NCBI GenBank assembly: GCA_021841985.1
Contig: JAKCCP010000010.1
Coordinates: 1-6,245 of the forward strand
Direction of reading: 5' to 3'
DNA length: 6,245 bases
From: Pseudomonadota bacterium
GTDB lineage: Bacteria; Pseudomonadota; Alphaproteobacteria; Acetobacterales; Acetobacteraceae
Part shown: in pieces, positions 1-5,954 of the stretch
Layout of the letters: each line of letters starts with the position of its first letter
Numbering within the stretch: position 1 is the first letter of the stretch
The notes under the pieces: generated by a model
Told to the model about the DNA's origin: nothing
Databases searched by the model: none
The model's input: the letters and a program-made list of their open reading frames with translations, nothing else
Position numbers and translations under genes: made by a program

Positions 1-321
1 CGCCACCAGCGGCAAGGCGGCAAAGGCGAAATGCCGGGCCAGCGCCACCGCCATGTCCCCACCCTCGAGCAGCGCCGCCAACGCCTCCGGAACCCCGTGA
101 AAGGCCAGCGCCTCCCGCCGCTCCCGGCGCTCATCCGTCGCCGCACCGTCCGCCGCCACGCCGGCGGCGGGCGAGGCGGCCTCGGGGTCGAGCGCCGCCG
201 TCACCTCGACGCCGCCCGCCACCCGCCGGCTACCGAGGATCAGCGCCTCGGCACCGAGTTCGCGGCGCAATTCCGCCATCGCCGCCGCCATGTTCGGCGC
301 GCGATAGAGCTTCAGCCGCAT
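1..321 (-). CDS. flhF: FlhF, SRP-like GTPase for polar flagellum placement (N-terminal 107 residues, 3' truncated by window edge)
   Basis: FlhF is a signal-recognition-particle-type GTPase that sets the site, and in part the number, of polar flagella. The frame is open from the ATG at 321 to base 1. Its first ~45 residues give the FlhF opening: M-R-L-K-L-Y-R-A-P-N-M-A, then L-R-R-E-L-G-A-E-A-L-I-L and S-R-R-V-A-G-G-V-E-V-T-A-A-L. A variable Ala/Glu/Arg linker follows (~46-75), then a start to the N domain (F-H-G-V-P, A-L-L-E-G). The last residues, L-P-L-V-A, sit where FlhF normally leads into the GTPase P-loop, so the catalytic NG domain lies just outside. GGAG (330-333) sits 8 nt before the ATG and fixes the start. 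It follows flhA after 82 nt, a common flhA-flhF arrangement. GTPase motifs cannot be checked here. Confidence 0.9.
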   Translation of the reverse strand, partial: MRLKLYRAPNMAAAMAELRRELGAEALILGSRRVAGGVEVTAALDPEAASPAAGVAADGAATDERRERREALAFHGVPEALAALLEGGDMAVALARHFAFAALPLVA

Positions 322-403
322 GTCTCTCGCTCCACGCCCGGGGCAGGCGCCGCGCGGATCCGCCGCCCGCTCCCCCTTGCCATCCCCGCCCCCGCGCGCG
401 CCG
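322..403 (-). other. flhA-flhF intergenic spacer, the longest gap in the cluster
   Basis: This 82-nt, very GC-rich spacer holds the flhF ribosome binding site and a perfect 10-bp palindrome GCGGATCCGC (354-363) with no loop. No stem followed by a T-run is present, so no intrinsic terminator is called. No convincing sigma-54 or sigma-70 promoter is visible. Transcription probably reads through from flhA into flhF. Confidence 0.6.
330..333 (-). promoter_or_regulatory. Ribosome binding site of flhF
   Basis: GGAG on the minus strand lies 8 nt before the flhF ATG at 321, in the 82-nt gap after flhA. This gives flhF its own initiation signal, unlike flhA. Confidence 0.65.
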
Positions 404-2500
404 TCATACCGTGCCGACGGTGCGGATGCGGGCGCGCGGATGAATTTCCGACTGCGCCAGCACCGCGGTCGCCGGGCGGATGCGCTCGACGATGGCGCGC
501 ACATGCGGGCGGATCGGCGCGCTGGTGAGCAATACCGGCGCCTCGCCACTGGCCGCGGCCTGCTCGAACACCGCCCGGAAGCGGTGCATGAATTCCTGCA
601 ACCGCTGCGGCGACATCACGAGCTGGCGGTCCTCGGCCGGCCCGACCAGGGCATCGGCGAACGCCCCCTCCCATTCCGGCGAGAGGGTGACCAGCGGGAT
701 ATAGCCGGCGGCGCTCACGTGGCTGTCGCTCAATTGCCGCGCGAGCCGCGCGCGCACATGCGCGACGATGGCACCGAAGCCACGCCCCGGGCCGCTCGTC
801 GCCTCCTGGATGCCCTCCAGAATGGTCGGCAGATCGCGGATCGAAACCCGCTCCGCGAGCAACGCCTGCAAGACCCGCTGCACCCCACCGACGGAGATCT
901 GCGTCGGGATGATGTCCGCGACCAACTTCTGCTGTTCGCGCGGCAATTCGTCGAGGAGTTTCTGGGTCTCGGCGTAAGAGAGCAGTTCGGCCATGTTCTC
1001 GCGCACGATCTCGGTCAGATGGGTCGCGAGCACGCTCGGCGGATCGACGACGGTGCAGCCGCGGAACGTCGCCTCCTCGCGCGCTTCCGGCGCGATCCAG
1101 AGCGCCGGCAGGCCGAAAGCCGGCTCGGTGGTGCGCTCGCCGGCGAGGTCCGGGCGCCCGCCCTTGGGGTCCATGGCGAGCAGCGCGTTCATCCGCACCT
1201 CGCCGCGCCCGGCCTCGATCTCCTTGATGCGAATGGCGTAGCCGTCGGCGGGAAGCTGCATATTGTCCTGGATGCGCACCGGCGGCAGCACGAAGCCCAT
1301 CTCGGCGGCGATGGCGCGGCGCATCCCCTTGATCTGCTCGGTCAGCCGCGGCGGCTCGCCATTCGCCAGCGCGAGCAGACCATAGCCGAGTTCGAGGCGG
1401 ATCAGATCGATACGCAGCGCCTCGCTGATCGGCGGCTCGGCCGGGGGCGCGGGCGTCTCCGGGCCGAGCGCGAGGGTGAGGCCGGGGATATGGTTCCGGC
1501 GCAGCCACGCCGCCCCGCCGGCAAGCCCGGCAAGCCCGAGAAACGGCAGGGCCGGCAAGCCCGGCATCAGCGCCAGGACCGTCGCGGCGCCGGCGGCGAG
1601 CGCGAGCGGCTTCGGCCGCCCGCCGATCTCGGCGAGCAGGGCCACATTCGCCTTGCCCTCCATGCCGCCCTTGGTCACCACGATGCCGGCGGCGGTGGAC
1701 ACCAGGAGAGCGGGGATCTGCGCGACCAGCCCGTCGCCGACGGTCAGCGTGGTGAAAGTCGCGGCGGCGTCGGCGAAGGGCATGCCATGGCGCACCAGGC
1801 CGATCGCGAGGCCGCCGACGATGTTGATCGCGGTGATGATCAGCGCCGCGATGGCGTCCCCCCGGACAAACCGCGCGGCCCCGTCCATCGCGCCGTAAAA
1901 ACCGCTTTCGGCCTCCAATTCACGCCGCCGCCGGCGTGCCGTCTTGTCGTCGATCATGCCCGAGGAGAGATCGGCATCGATCGCCATCTGCTTCCCCGGC
2001 ATGGCATCGAGGCTGAAGCGTGCCGAGACCTCGGCGATGCGGCCCGAGCCCTTGGTGATGACCATGAAGTTCACCACCAGGAGGATCGCGAACAGGATCA
2101 CGCCGATCACCACGTCGCCGCCCATCAGAAAGCCGCCGAACGCCGCGACGACATGCCCCGCGGCCAGCGGCCCCTCATTGCCGTGCGCGAGGATGAGCCG
2201 CGTCGTCGCGACCTCGAGTGCCAGGCGGAGCAGCGTCGTCAGCAGCAGCAAGGTCGGGAAGCTGGAGAAATCGAGCGGCTTTTCGAGAAACAAGGCGACC
2301 ATCAGGACGAGAATCGAGGACGTGATCGAGAGCGAGAGACAGACATCGAGCACGAAAGGCGGCAGCGGCAGGATGAGCACCGAGAGCAGGGCGACGACAC
2401 CGAGCGCGAGCCCGATATAGATCGCCGGCAGATAGGGGCGCAGCCGCCCGCCGAAGACCGCGAGCCAGGGTGCCGCCGGCTTCGCCGCGATTTCCGCCAT
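404..2500 (-). CDS. flhA: FlhA, flagellar type III export gate protein
   Basis: FlhA is the large inner-membrane subunit of the flagellar export gate. It uses the ion gradient and binds chaperone-substrate complexes with its cytoplasmic domain. Its 698 residues match the family length. The N-terminal half has hydrophobic segments at about 24-47, 48-72, 78-104, 113-148, 214-236, 252-275 and 297-333. The FHIPEP-family signature lies at ~154-177 (R-I-A-E-V-S-A-R-F, then D-A-M-P-G-K-Q-M and D-A-D), followed by F-Y-G-A-M-D-G-A and G-D-G-L-V-A-Q-I-P. A Pro-rich linker (~346-357) joins it to the cytoplasmic domain (~360-690). There F462 (in E-P-A-F-G-L-P-A) and T493 (in A-T-H-L) appear to correspond to the chaperone-docking dimple of Salmonella FlhA; this is aligned from memory. 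The end S-E-I-H-P-R-A-R-I is typical. The ATG lies 6 nt after flbD with GAGG (2505-2508) overlapping the flbD stop, so the two are probably co-translated. Confidence 0.98.
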   Translation of the reverse strand: MAEIAAKPAAPWLAVFGGRLRPYLPAIYIGLALGVVALLSVLILPLPPFVLDVCLSLSITSSILVLMVALFLEKPLDFSSFPTLLLLTTLLRLALEVATTRLILAHGNEGPLAAGHVVAAFGGFLMGGDVVIGVILFAILLVVNFMVITKGSGRIAEVSARFSLDAMPGKQMAIDADLSSGMIDDKTARRRRRELEAESGFYGAMDGAARFVRGDAIAALIITAINIVGGLAIGLVRHGMPFADAAATFTTLTVGDGLVAQIPALLVSTAAGIVVTKGGMEGKANVALLAEIGGRPKPLALAAGAATVLALMPGLPALPFLGLAGLAGGAAWLRRNHIPGLTLALGPETPAPPAEPPISEALRIDLIRLELGYGLLALANGEPPRLTEQIKGMRRAIAAEMGFVLPPVRIQDNMQLPADGYAIRIKEIEAGRGEVRMNALLAMDPKGGRPDLAGERTTEPAFGLPALWIAPEAREEATFRGCTVVDPPSVLATHLTEIVRENMAELLSYAETQKLLDELPREQQKLVADIIPTQISVGGVQRVLQALLAERVSIRDLPTILEGIQEATSGPGRGFGAIVAHVRARLARQLSDSHVSAAGYIPLVTLSPEWEGAFADALVGPAEDRQLVMSPQRLQEFMHRFRAVFEQAAASGEAPVLLTSAPIRPHVRAIVERIRPATAVLAQSEIHPRARIRTVGTV

Positions 2501-2504
2501 GACG

Positions 2505-2508
2505 CCTC
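2505..2508 (-). promoter_or_regulatory. Ribosome binding site of flhA overlapping the flbD stop codon
   Basis: The sequence T-GAGG-CGTC-ATG places GAGG over the last two bases of the flbD TGA, 4 nt before the flhA ATG. The spacing is short, so flhA translation probably depends on ribosomes finishing flbD. Confidence 0.5.
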
Positions 2509-3889
2509 AGGCCACCGCCGCCGCCGCCATGCTGCCGGCTGGCGGCGGCGGCACGGCGAGCCCTTGGGCGGCGTAATCGCGGAGCTTGTTGCGGAGCGCG
2601 CGGATGGAAATGCCGAGCATGACCGCGGCATGGGTGCGGTTGCCGAACGTGTGTTCCAGGGTTTCGAGAATGAGGTCGCGCTCGACCTCGTCGACGGTGC
2701 GCCCGACCAGCGCCGAGACCGGGGCCAGGACGGGGGCCAGGACGGGGGCCGCGGCGGCGGGCTTGCCGCTCGCCGCAGGCGAAGCGGCGCCCGCCGCCGG
2801 CAGTTCGATCGCGGCGGGGTCGATCTCGTCTCCCTCCGCCAACAACACCGCGCGATGAATGATGTTTTCGAGTTCACGCACATTGCCTCGCCATGGATGG
2901 AGACGCAGCGCGACGCGCGACGCCGGCGCCAGCGGCCGCGCCGAAACTCCGTTGAGTTCGGCAAAGCGATGGGCGAAATGCTCGGCCAAGGCGATGACAT
3001 CGGCCGGCCGCTCGCGGAGCGGCGGGATCACCAGATTGACGACGTTGAGCCGGAAATAGAGATCTTCCCGAAACCGCCCGGCGGCGATCTCGGTCCCGAG
3101 ATCGCGATTGGTGGTGGCGATGAGGCGCACATTCACCCGCACCGGCCCGGCGCCGCCGAGACGGTCGATCTCGCGCTCCTGGATCGCCCGCAACAGCTTG
3201 GCCTGGAGGCGAATGTCCATCTCGCTGATTTCATCGAGCAAAAGCGTGCCGCCGTCGGCGGCCTCGAATTTGCCGACCCGGCGGGCGATGGCGCCGGAAA
3301 ACGCGCCTTTCTCATGGCCGAAGAGTTCGGATTCGAGAAGATTTTCCGGGATCGCCGCGCAATTGAGGGCAACGAACGCCGCCGCCGCGCGGCGCGAGCG
3401 GCGATGGACATGGCGCGCCAGAACCTCCTTGCCGGTGCCCGATTCTCCCGAAATCAGCACCGACGCATCCGAACGCGCGACCTGCTCGGCGCGGCGGATG
3501 GTCGCGAGCATGAGCGGGTCACGCACGATCATCGCGTGGCTCTCGCCGGCCGCCGCTTCGAGAATGGCCGCGATCAGCTCGGCATCCGGCGGCAGCGGCA
3601 GGAATTCCCGCGCCCCCGCCTCGATCGCGCGCACCGCCGCCTCGGCGTCGTTGCCGACCCCGCAGGCGATCACCGGCACCAGGATGCGCTCGGCGAACAT
3701 CGCGCGGATCAGCGCCGCGATATCATGCCGGATGTCGCAGAGAACGAGATCGACGCGGGCATCGGCGCGCAGCCGGATCAAGGCCGGTTCGATGCCGTCG
3801 GCCTGGTCGAGCCGGGCGCCCCGCGCGATCGCGATCCGCGCCGCCTGACCAAGCTCCGCCGCCAAGGATCCGATGATCAGAACTTGCAT
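2507..3889 (-). CDS. flbD: FlbD-like sigma-54-dependent flagellar transcriptional activator
   Basis: In Caulobacter, FlbD activates late sigma-54 flagellar promoters and represses the early fliF promoter. From the ATG this protein has 460 residues. Residues 1-~115 form a receiver-like domain: an Asp is kept at 52 (L-C-D), but the acidic pocket after the first strand is replaced (I-I-G-S-L) and the switch Lys reads Leu in F-L-P-L-P-P. The AAA+ domain (~120-355) has Walker A G-E-S-G-T-G-K-E (148-155), G-A-F-S-G-A (195-200) where G-A-F-T-G-A is usual, Walker B T-L-L-L-D-E-I (~215-221) and R274/R280 in F-R-E-D-L-Y-F-R-L-N. An Ala/Pro-rich linker leads to a Fis-type helix-turn-helix (~416-437, G-N-R-T-H-A-A-V-M-L-G-I). 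The ATG was chosen because M-Q-V-L-I-I-G matches the FlbD N-terminus. An in-frame TTG at 3898 is the alternative. The stop is 6 nt before flhA. Confidence 0.95.
   Translation of the reverse strand: MQVLIIGSLAAELGQAARIAIARGARLDQADGIEPALIRLRADARVDLVLCDIRHDIAALIRAMFAERILVPVIACGVGNDAEAAVRAIEAGAREFLPLPPDAELIAAILEAAAGESHAMIVRDPLMLATIRRAEQVARSDASVLISGESGTGKEVLARHVHRRSRRAAAAFVALNCAAIPENLLESELFGHEKGAFSGAIARRVGKFEAADGGTLLLDEISEMDIRLQAKLLRAIQEREIDRLGGAGPVRVNVRLIATTNRDLGTEIAAGRFREDLYFRLNVVNLVIPPLRERPADVIALAEHFAHRFAELNGVSARPLAPASRVALRLHPWRGNVRELENIIHRAVLLAEGDEIDPAAIELPAAGAASPAASGKPAAAAPVLAPVLAPVSALVGRTVDEVERDLILETLEHTFGNRTHAAVMLGISIRALRNKLRDYAAQGLAVPPPPAGSMAAAAVA
2721..2750. repeat. 12-bp in-frame tandem repeat in the flbD linker (2.5 copies)
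   Basis: The plus-strand unit GGGGCCAGGACG occurs perfectly at 2721-2732 and 2733-2744, with a half copy GGGGCC at 2745-2750. In flbD it encodes repeated P-V-L-A in the flexible linker between the AAA+ and DNA-binding domains. Because 12 bp is four codons, copy-number changes keep the frame. Confidence 0.85.
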
Positions 3890-3901
3890 CGCCCGCAACC
3901 G

Positions 3902-3906
3902 CTCCT
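3902..3906 (-). promoter_or_regulatory. Ribosome binding site of flbD with awkward spacing
   Basis: AGGAG on the minus strand lies 12 nt before the ATG at 3889 and only 3 nt before the in-frame TTG at 3898. Neither spacing is ideal. I prefer the ATG because the protein then begins in register with FlbD homologues. Confidence 0.55.
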
Positions 3907-3923
3907 ATTCGCCGTGCCGCGCC

Positions 3924-4247
3924 TCAAACCACCCGATCCGCCTTGACGATTTCGGTCATCGTCACGCCCAGGCGGTTGTCGTCGACCATCACCACCTCAC
4001 CGCGCGCGACGAGACGGTTATTGACGTAAATATCGATCGCCTCACCCAGCTTGCGGTCGAGTTCGACCACCGCGCCACGGCCGAGCTTGAGCAGTTGATT
4101 GACCTGCATCGTCGCCTTGCCGAGAACGGCGCTCACCGTCACCGGAATGTCGTACACCGCTTCGAGATCGCGGGCGCCGCGCGGCACGCTCGTATCGGTG
4201 ACATCCAGCGCATCGCTGCCCTCGATGAAATCCGGTTCATTCGACAT
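3924..4247 (-). CDS. fliN: FliN, flagellar motor switch C-ring protein (SpoA domain)
   Basis: FliN forms the bottom of the cytoplasmic C-ring with FliM. It takes part in rotation switching and gives FliH-FliI a docking site for export. This is a short, 107-residue version; Salmonella FliN has 137. An acidic, probably flexible N-terminus (~1-25) precedes one SpoA (surface presentation of antigens) domain at ~28-103. Recognisable blocks are V-Y-D-I-P-V-T-V, L-G-K-A-T-M, L-L-K-L-G-R-G-A-V-V-E-L-D and the N-N-R-L-V-A-R-G-E-V-V turn, ending in G-V-T-M-T-E-I-V. The frame is open 35 codons further upstream, but the ATG at 4247 has a good RBS (AAGGAA, 4255-4260; 8 nt from AAGGA). That longer frame would lie inside fliH and looks like shadow sequence. 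The overlap with the end of fliH suggests coupled translation. FliM, its usual partner, is not in the window. Confidence 0.96.
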   Translation of the reverse strand: MSNEPDFIEGSDALDVTDTSVPRGARDLEAVYDIPVTVSAVLGKATMQVNQLLKLGRGAVVELDRKLGEAIDIYVNNRLVARGEVVMVDDNRLGVTMTEIVKADRVV

Positions 4248-4893
4248 CGGCCAATTCCTTTTCAGCGTTGCTGTCCGCATCCAGCCCGAAGCGCTGCCAC
4301 AATTCGGCGAGCTGCCGGACCAGCGCGGCGCTGTCACGGCTGGCACGGCCATTCTTCCAGGTAATCATGACATCGCCGGCGGTCATGCCCGCCTCGGTGA
4401 CAAGACGCACGCGCGACGCGAGGTGCGCATCGAGGCGATCGAGATCCGCCGCCAGCGCCTCCCGGTCGCCGGCGGCGACATGCACCACGATCTCGGGCTC
4501 GAGCGCCATCGGCGGCAATAATTCCCGCACCAGCCGGCTGATTTCGGCGGCGCCATGGCGGCGAACGAGATCGGGCAGCACCGCCGCGAGCGAGCCGGCC
4601 AGCATCCGCGCCAATTCGCGCCCGATGTCATCGGCACGCAGTTTCGCGCCGGCCGCCGCGTCCGCGAGCGCCGCGCGGATCGCCGCGAGCAGGCCATCGA
4701 GCGCCGCCTCGCGCGCGCCCTGCACCATCGCCCGCCCCGCCGCGACCCCGGCCTCATAACCGCCGAGCCGCGCGGCCTCGACATCCTCGGCGCCGAAGGC
4801 CGGCACGATGATCTCGGGCTCGTTCCCCTCATCGCCCCCGGGCGCGGCCGAAGCAGGCATCTCGACCGCGTCGAAATCCTCGATGAACAGCAT
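4237..4893 (-). CDS. fliH: FliH/FlbE-type regulator of the flagellar export ATPase
   Basis: In the family, FliH binds the export ATPase FliI, restrains it and docks it at the C-ring (through FliN) and at FlhA. The call rests on several points. It lies between fliG and fliN, where Caulobacter has flbE. It begins M-L-F-I-E-D-F-D, a start typical of alphaproteobacterial FliH. A Gly-spaced helix start follows (G-G-Y-E-A-G-V-A-A-G, 44-53), then a long Ala/Arg/Leu-rich helical stretch (~55-125). The C-terminal alpha/beta part ends with G-D-V-M-I-T-W and G-R-A-S-R-D (~173-187). I chose the ATG at 4893 (218 aa) because GAGGGA (4900-4905) precedes it by 6-8 nt. An in-frame TTG at 4941 would add 16 residues and overlap the fliG stop by 4 nt. 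FliH proteins diverge strongly, so similarity is weaker than for its neighbours. The gene ends with an 11-nt overlap with fliN. Confidence 0.82.
   Translation of the reverse strand: MLFIEDFDAVEMPASAAPGGDEGNEPEIIVPAFGAEDVEAARLGGYEAGVAAGRAMVQGAREAALDGLLAAIRAALADAAAGAKLRADDIGRELARMLAGSLAAVLPDLVRRHGAAEISRLVRELLPPMALEPEIVVHVAAGDREALAADLDRLDAHLASRVRLVTEAGMTAGDVMITWKNGRASRDSAALVRQLAELWQRFGLDADSNAEKELADVE
4255..4260 (-). promoter_or_regulatory. Ribosome binding site of fliN
   Basis: AAGGAA on the minus strand lies 7-8 nt before the fliN ATG at 4247, inside the last codons of fliH. It fixes the fliN start against longer in-frame alternatives. Confidence 0.7.
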
Positions 4894-4899
4894 CCGCTT

Positions 4900-4905
4900 T
4901 CCCTC
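4900..4905 (-). promoter_or_regulatory. Ribosome binding site deciding the fliH start
   Basis: GAGGGA on the minus strand lies 6 nt before the ATG at 4893, with its GAGG core 8 nt away. This is a better start signal than the context of the upstream in-frame TTG at 4941, so it supports the 218-residue FliH. Confidence 0.7.
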
Positions 4906-4937
4906 GGCGGCGCGCGGCGGAATTTTCGTTGCCCCGC

Positions 4938-5951
4938 TCAATAGACCAGCTCCTCACCCTTGCTTTCGCTGATCTCGATCTGGCCTTGCGCCGCGAGTTC
5001 CTTGGCCACCAATACGATGCTGGCCTGCGCATCATCGACATCGCGGAGCTTCACCGGCCCGAGATTCTCGATCTCCTCACGCAGCATCCGCCCGGCACGC
5101 TCGGACATGTTGGAGAAGAAGAGGTCGCGCACTTTCTCGGATGCCCCCTTGAGGGCCACCGGCAGCTTGTCCTTCTCGGCGGTGCGCAGCAACACCTGGA
5201 TCGCCACCCCGCTGAGGCGCTGCAGATCCTCGAAAGTAAACATCAACGCCTTGATCCGCTCCGCCGATTCACGGTTGCGATCCTCGAGTGCGGCAAGGAA
5301 ACGGGTCTCGCTCTGGCGGTCGAGATTGTTGAAGATTTCCGCCATCATTTCGTGCGAGTCGCGGCGGGTGCTGCGTGCGAGATTGGACATGAACTCGGCG
5401 CGCAACGTGCGTTCGACGCCCTCCAGAACCTCTTTCTGGACGCTTTCCATGCGCAGCATGCGCATCACCACCTCCATCGCGAAGGATTCCGGCAACAGCG
5501 CCAGAACCCGCGCGGCGTGGTCGGGCTTCACCTTCGAAAGCACGACGGCGACGGTCTGCGGGTATTCGTTCTTGAGATAGTTGGCGAGCACCGCCTCGCT
5601 GACATTGCCGAGCTTGTCCCACATCGTGCGCCCGGCCGGGCCACGGATTTCCTCCATGATCTGCTGGACGCGATCGCGCGGCAGGGCACGTTGCAGAATC
5701 CGCTCGGTGCTCTCGAAACTGCCGACGATATTGCCGACGCCGCCCAGGCTTTCAGAAAAATCGTTGCATAAACGCTCGACGAGGTCGGCGCGCACCGAGC
5801 CGAGCTGCGCCATCGCCGACGAAACCTCCTTGATCTCGTCCTCATGCATCAGGGCGAAGATGCGTCCGCTCTGCTCCTCGCCGAGCGCCAGCATCAGGAT
5901 CGCGGCCTTTTGCGATCCGTTCAAACCGCGCGGATCATCGATCTTGGCCAT
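4938..5951 (-). CDS. fliG: FliG, flagellar motor switch / rotor protein
   Basis: FliG sits on the cytoplasmic face of the MS ring. It links FliF to FliM/FliN and carries the charged helix that meets the stator to generate torque. The protein has 337 residues, about the usual family length. The N-terminal domain (~1-105) carries [12 protein letters not shown]. The middle domain has the FliM-binding motif as E-Y-P-Q (129-132) in place of the common E-H-P-Q. The C-terminal domain has M-F-T-F (237-240) and the charge-bearing helix. By alignment from memory to the E. coli torque residues K264, R281, D288, D289 and R297, I place K268, R285, E292, E293 and K301, so every charge sign is kept. The ATG start lies 3 nt after the fliF stop. 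The nearest purine-rich RBS (GAGGAG, 5964-5969) is 12 nt away, so coupling to fliF translation is likely. The TGA stop overlaps a possible TTG start of fliH. Confidence 0.97.
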   Translation of the reverse strand: MAKIDDPRGLNGSQKAAILMLALGEEQSGRIFALMHEDEIKEVSSAMAQLGSVRADLVERLCNDFSESLGGVGNIVGSFESTERILQRALPRDRVQQIMEEIRGPAGRTMWDKLGNVSEAVLANYLKNEYPQTVAVVLSKVKPDHAARVLALLPESFAMEVVMRMLRMESVQKEVLEGVERTLRAEFMSNLARSTRRDSHEMMAEIFNNLDRQSETRFLAALEDRNRESAERIKALMFTFEDLQRLSGVAIQVLLRTAEKDKLPVALKGASEKVRDLFFSNMSERAGRMLREEIENLGPVKLRDVDDAQASIVLVAKELAAQGQIEISESKGEELVY

Positions 5952-5954
5952 CGC

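Noticed and set aside
354..363. Perfect palindrome GCGGATCCGC in the flhA-flhF gap as a terminator or operator.
   Set aside because: The stem is short and has no loop or T-run. Palindromes of this length are easily expected by chance in such GC-rich DNA.
369..382. A sigma-54-like TGGCA...GC element (minus strand) before flhF.
   Set aside because: The GG-to-GC spacing is 9 nt in place of the required 10, and the TT before the -12 GC is absent.
31..528. 165-codon plus-strand frame over the flhF start and the flhA end.
   Set aside because: It is codon-aligned antisense to flhF, which has a clear N-terminal motif and ribosome binding site. The translation is Arg/Pro-rich without family features.
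312..1508. 398-codon minus-strand frame overlapping flhA.
   Set aside because: It is another frame of the flhA region with an Arg/Ala-rich translation. FlhA motifs run intact through the correct frame across the whole stretch.
3904..3919. A CGGCACG half-site resembling a -24 element upstream of flbD.
   Set aside because: No GC is present at the -12 position with 10-nt spacing, and the site lies in a 34-nt gap inside an evident operon.
320..3946. A 1,208-codon plus-strand open frame antisense to flhA and flbD, the longest frame in the window.
   Set aside because: It is codon-aligned with flhA and flbD on the opposite strand. In that register a stop needs TTA, CTA or TCA in the sense gene, and these are rare in GC-rich genes. 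The translation is Arg/Asp/Gln/His-rich low-complexity sequence with no recognisable domain.
4248..4352. A 35-codon N-terminal extension of fliN.
   Set aside because: It lies fully within fliH in another frame and looks like shadow sequence. The internal ATG at 4247 has a good RBS and gives a normal FliN.
4929..5771. 280-codon plus-strand frame antisense to fliG.
   Set aside because: It has the same codon-aligned antisense register as above, and fliG is unmistakable on the other strand.
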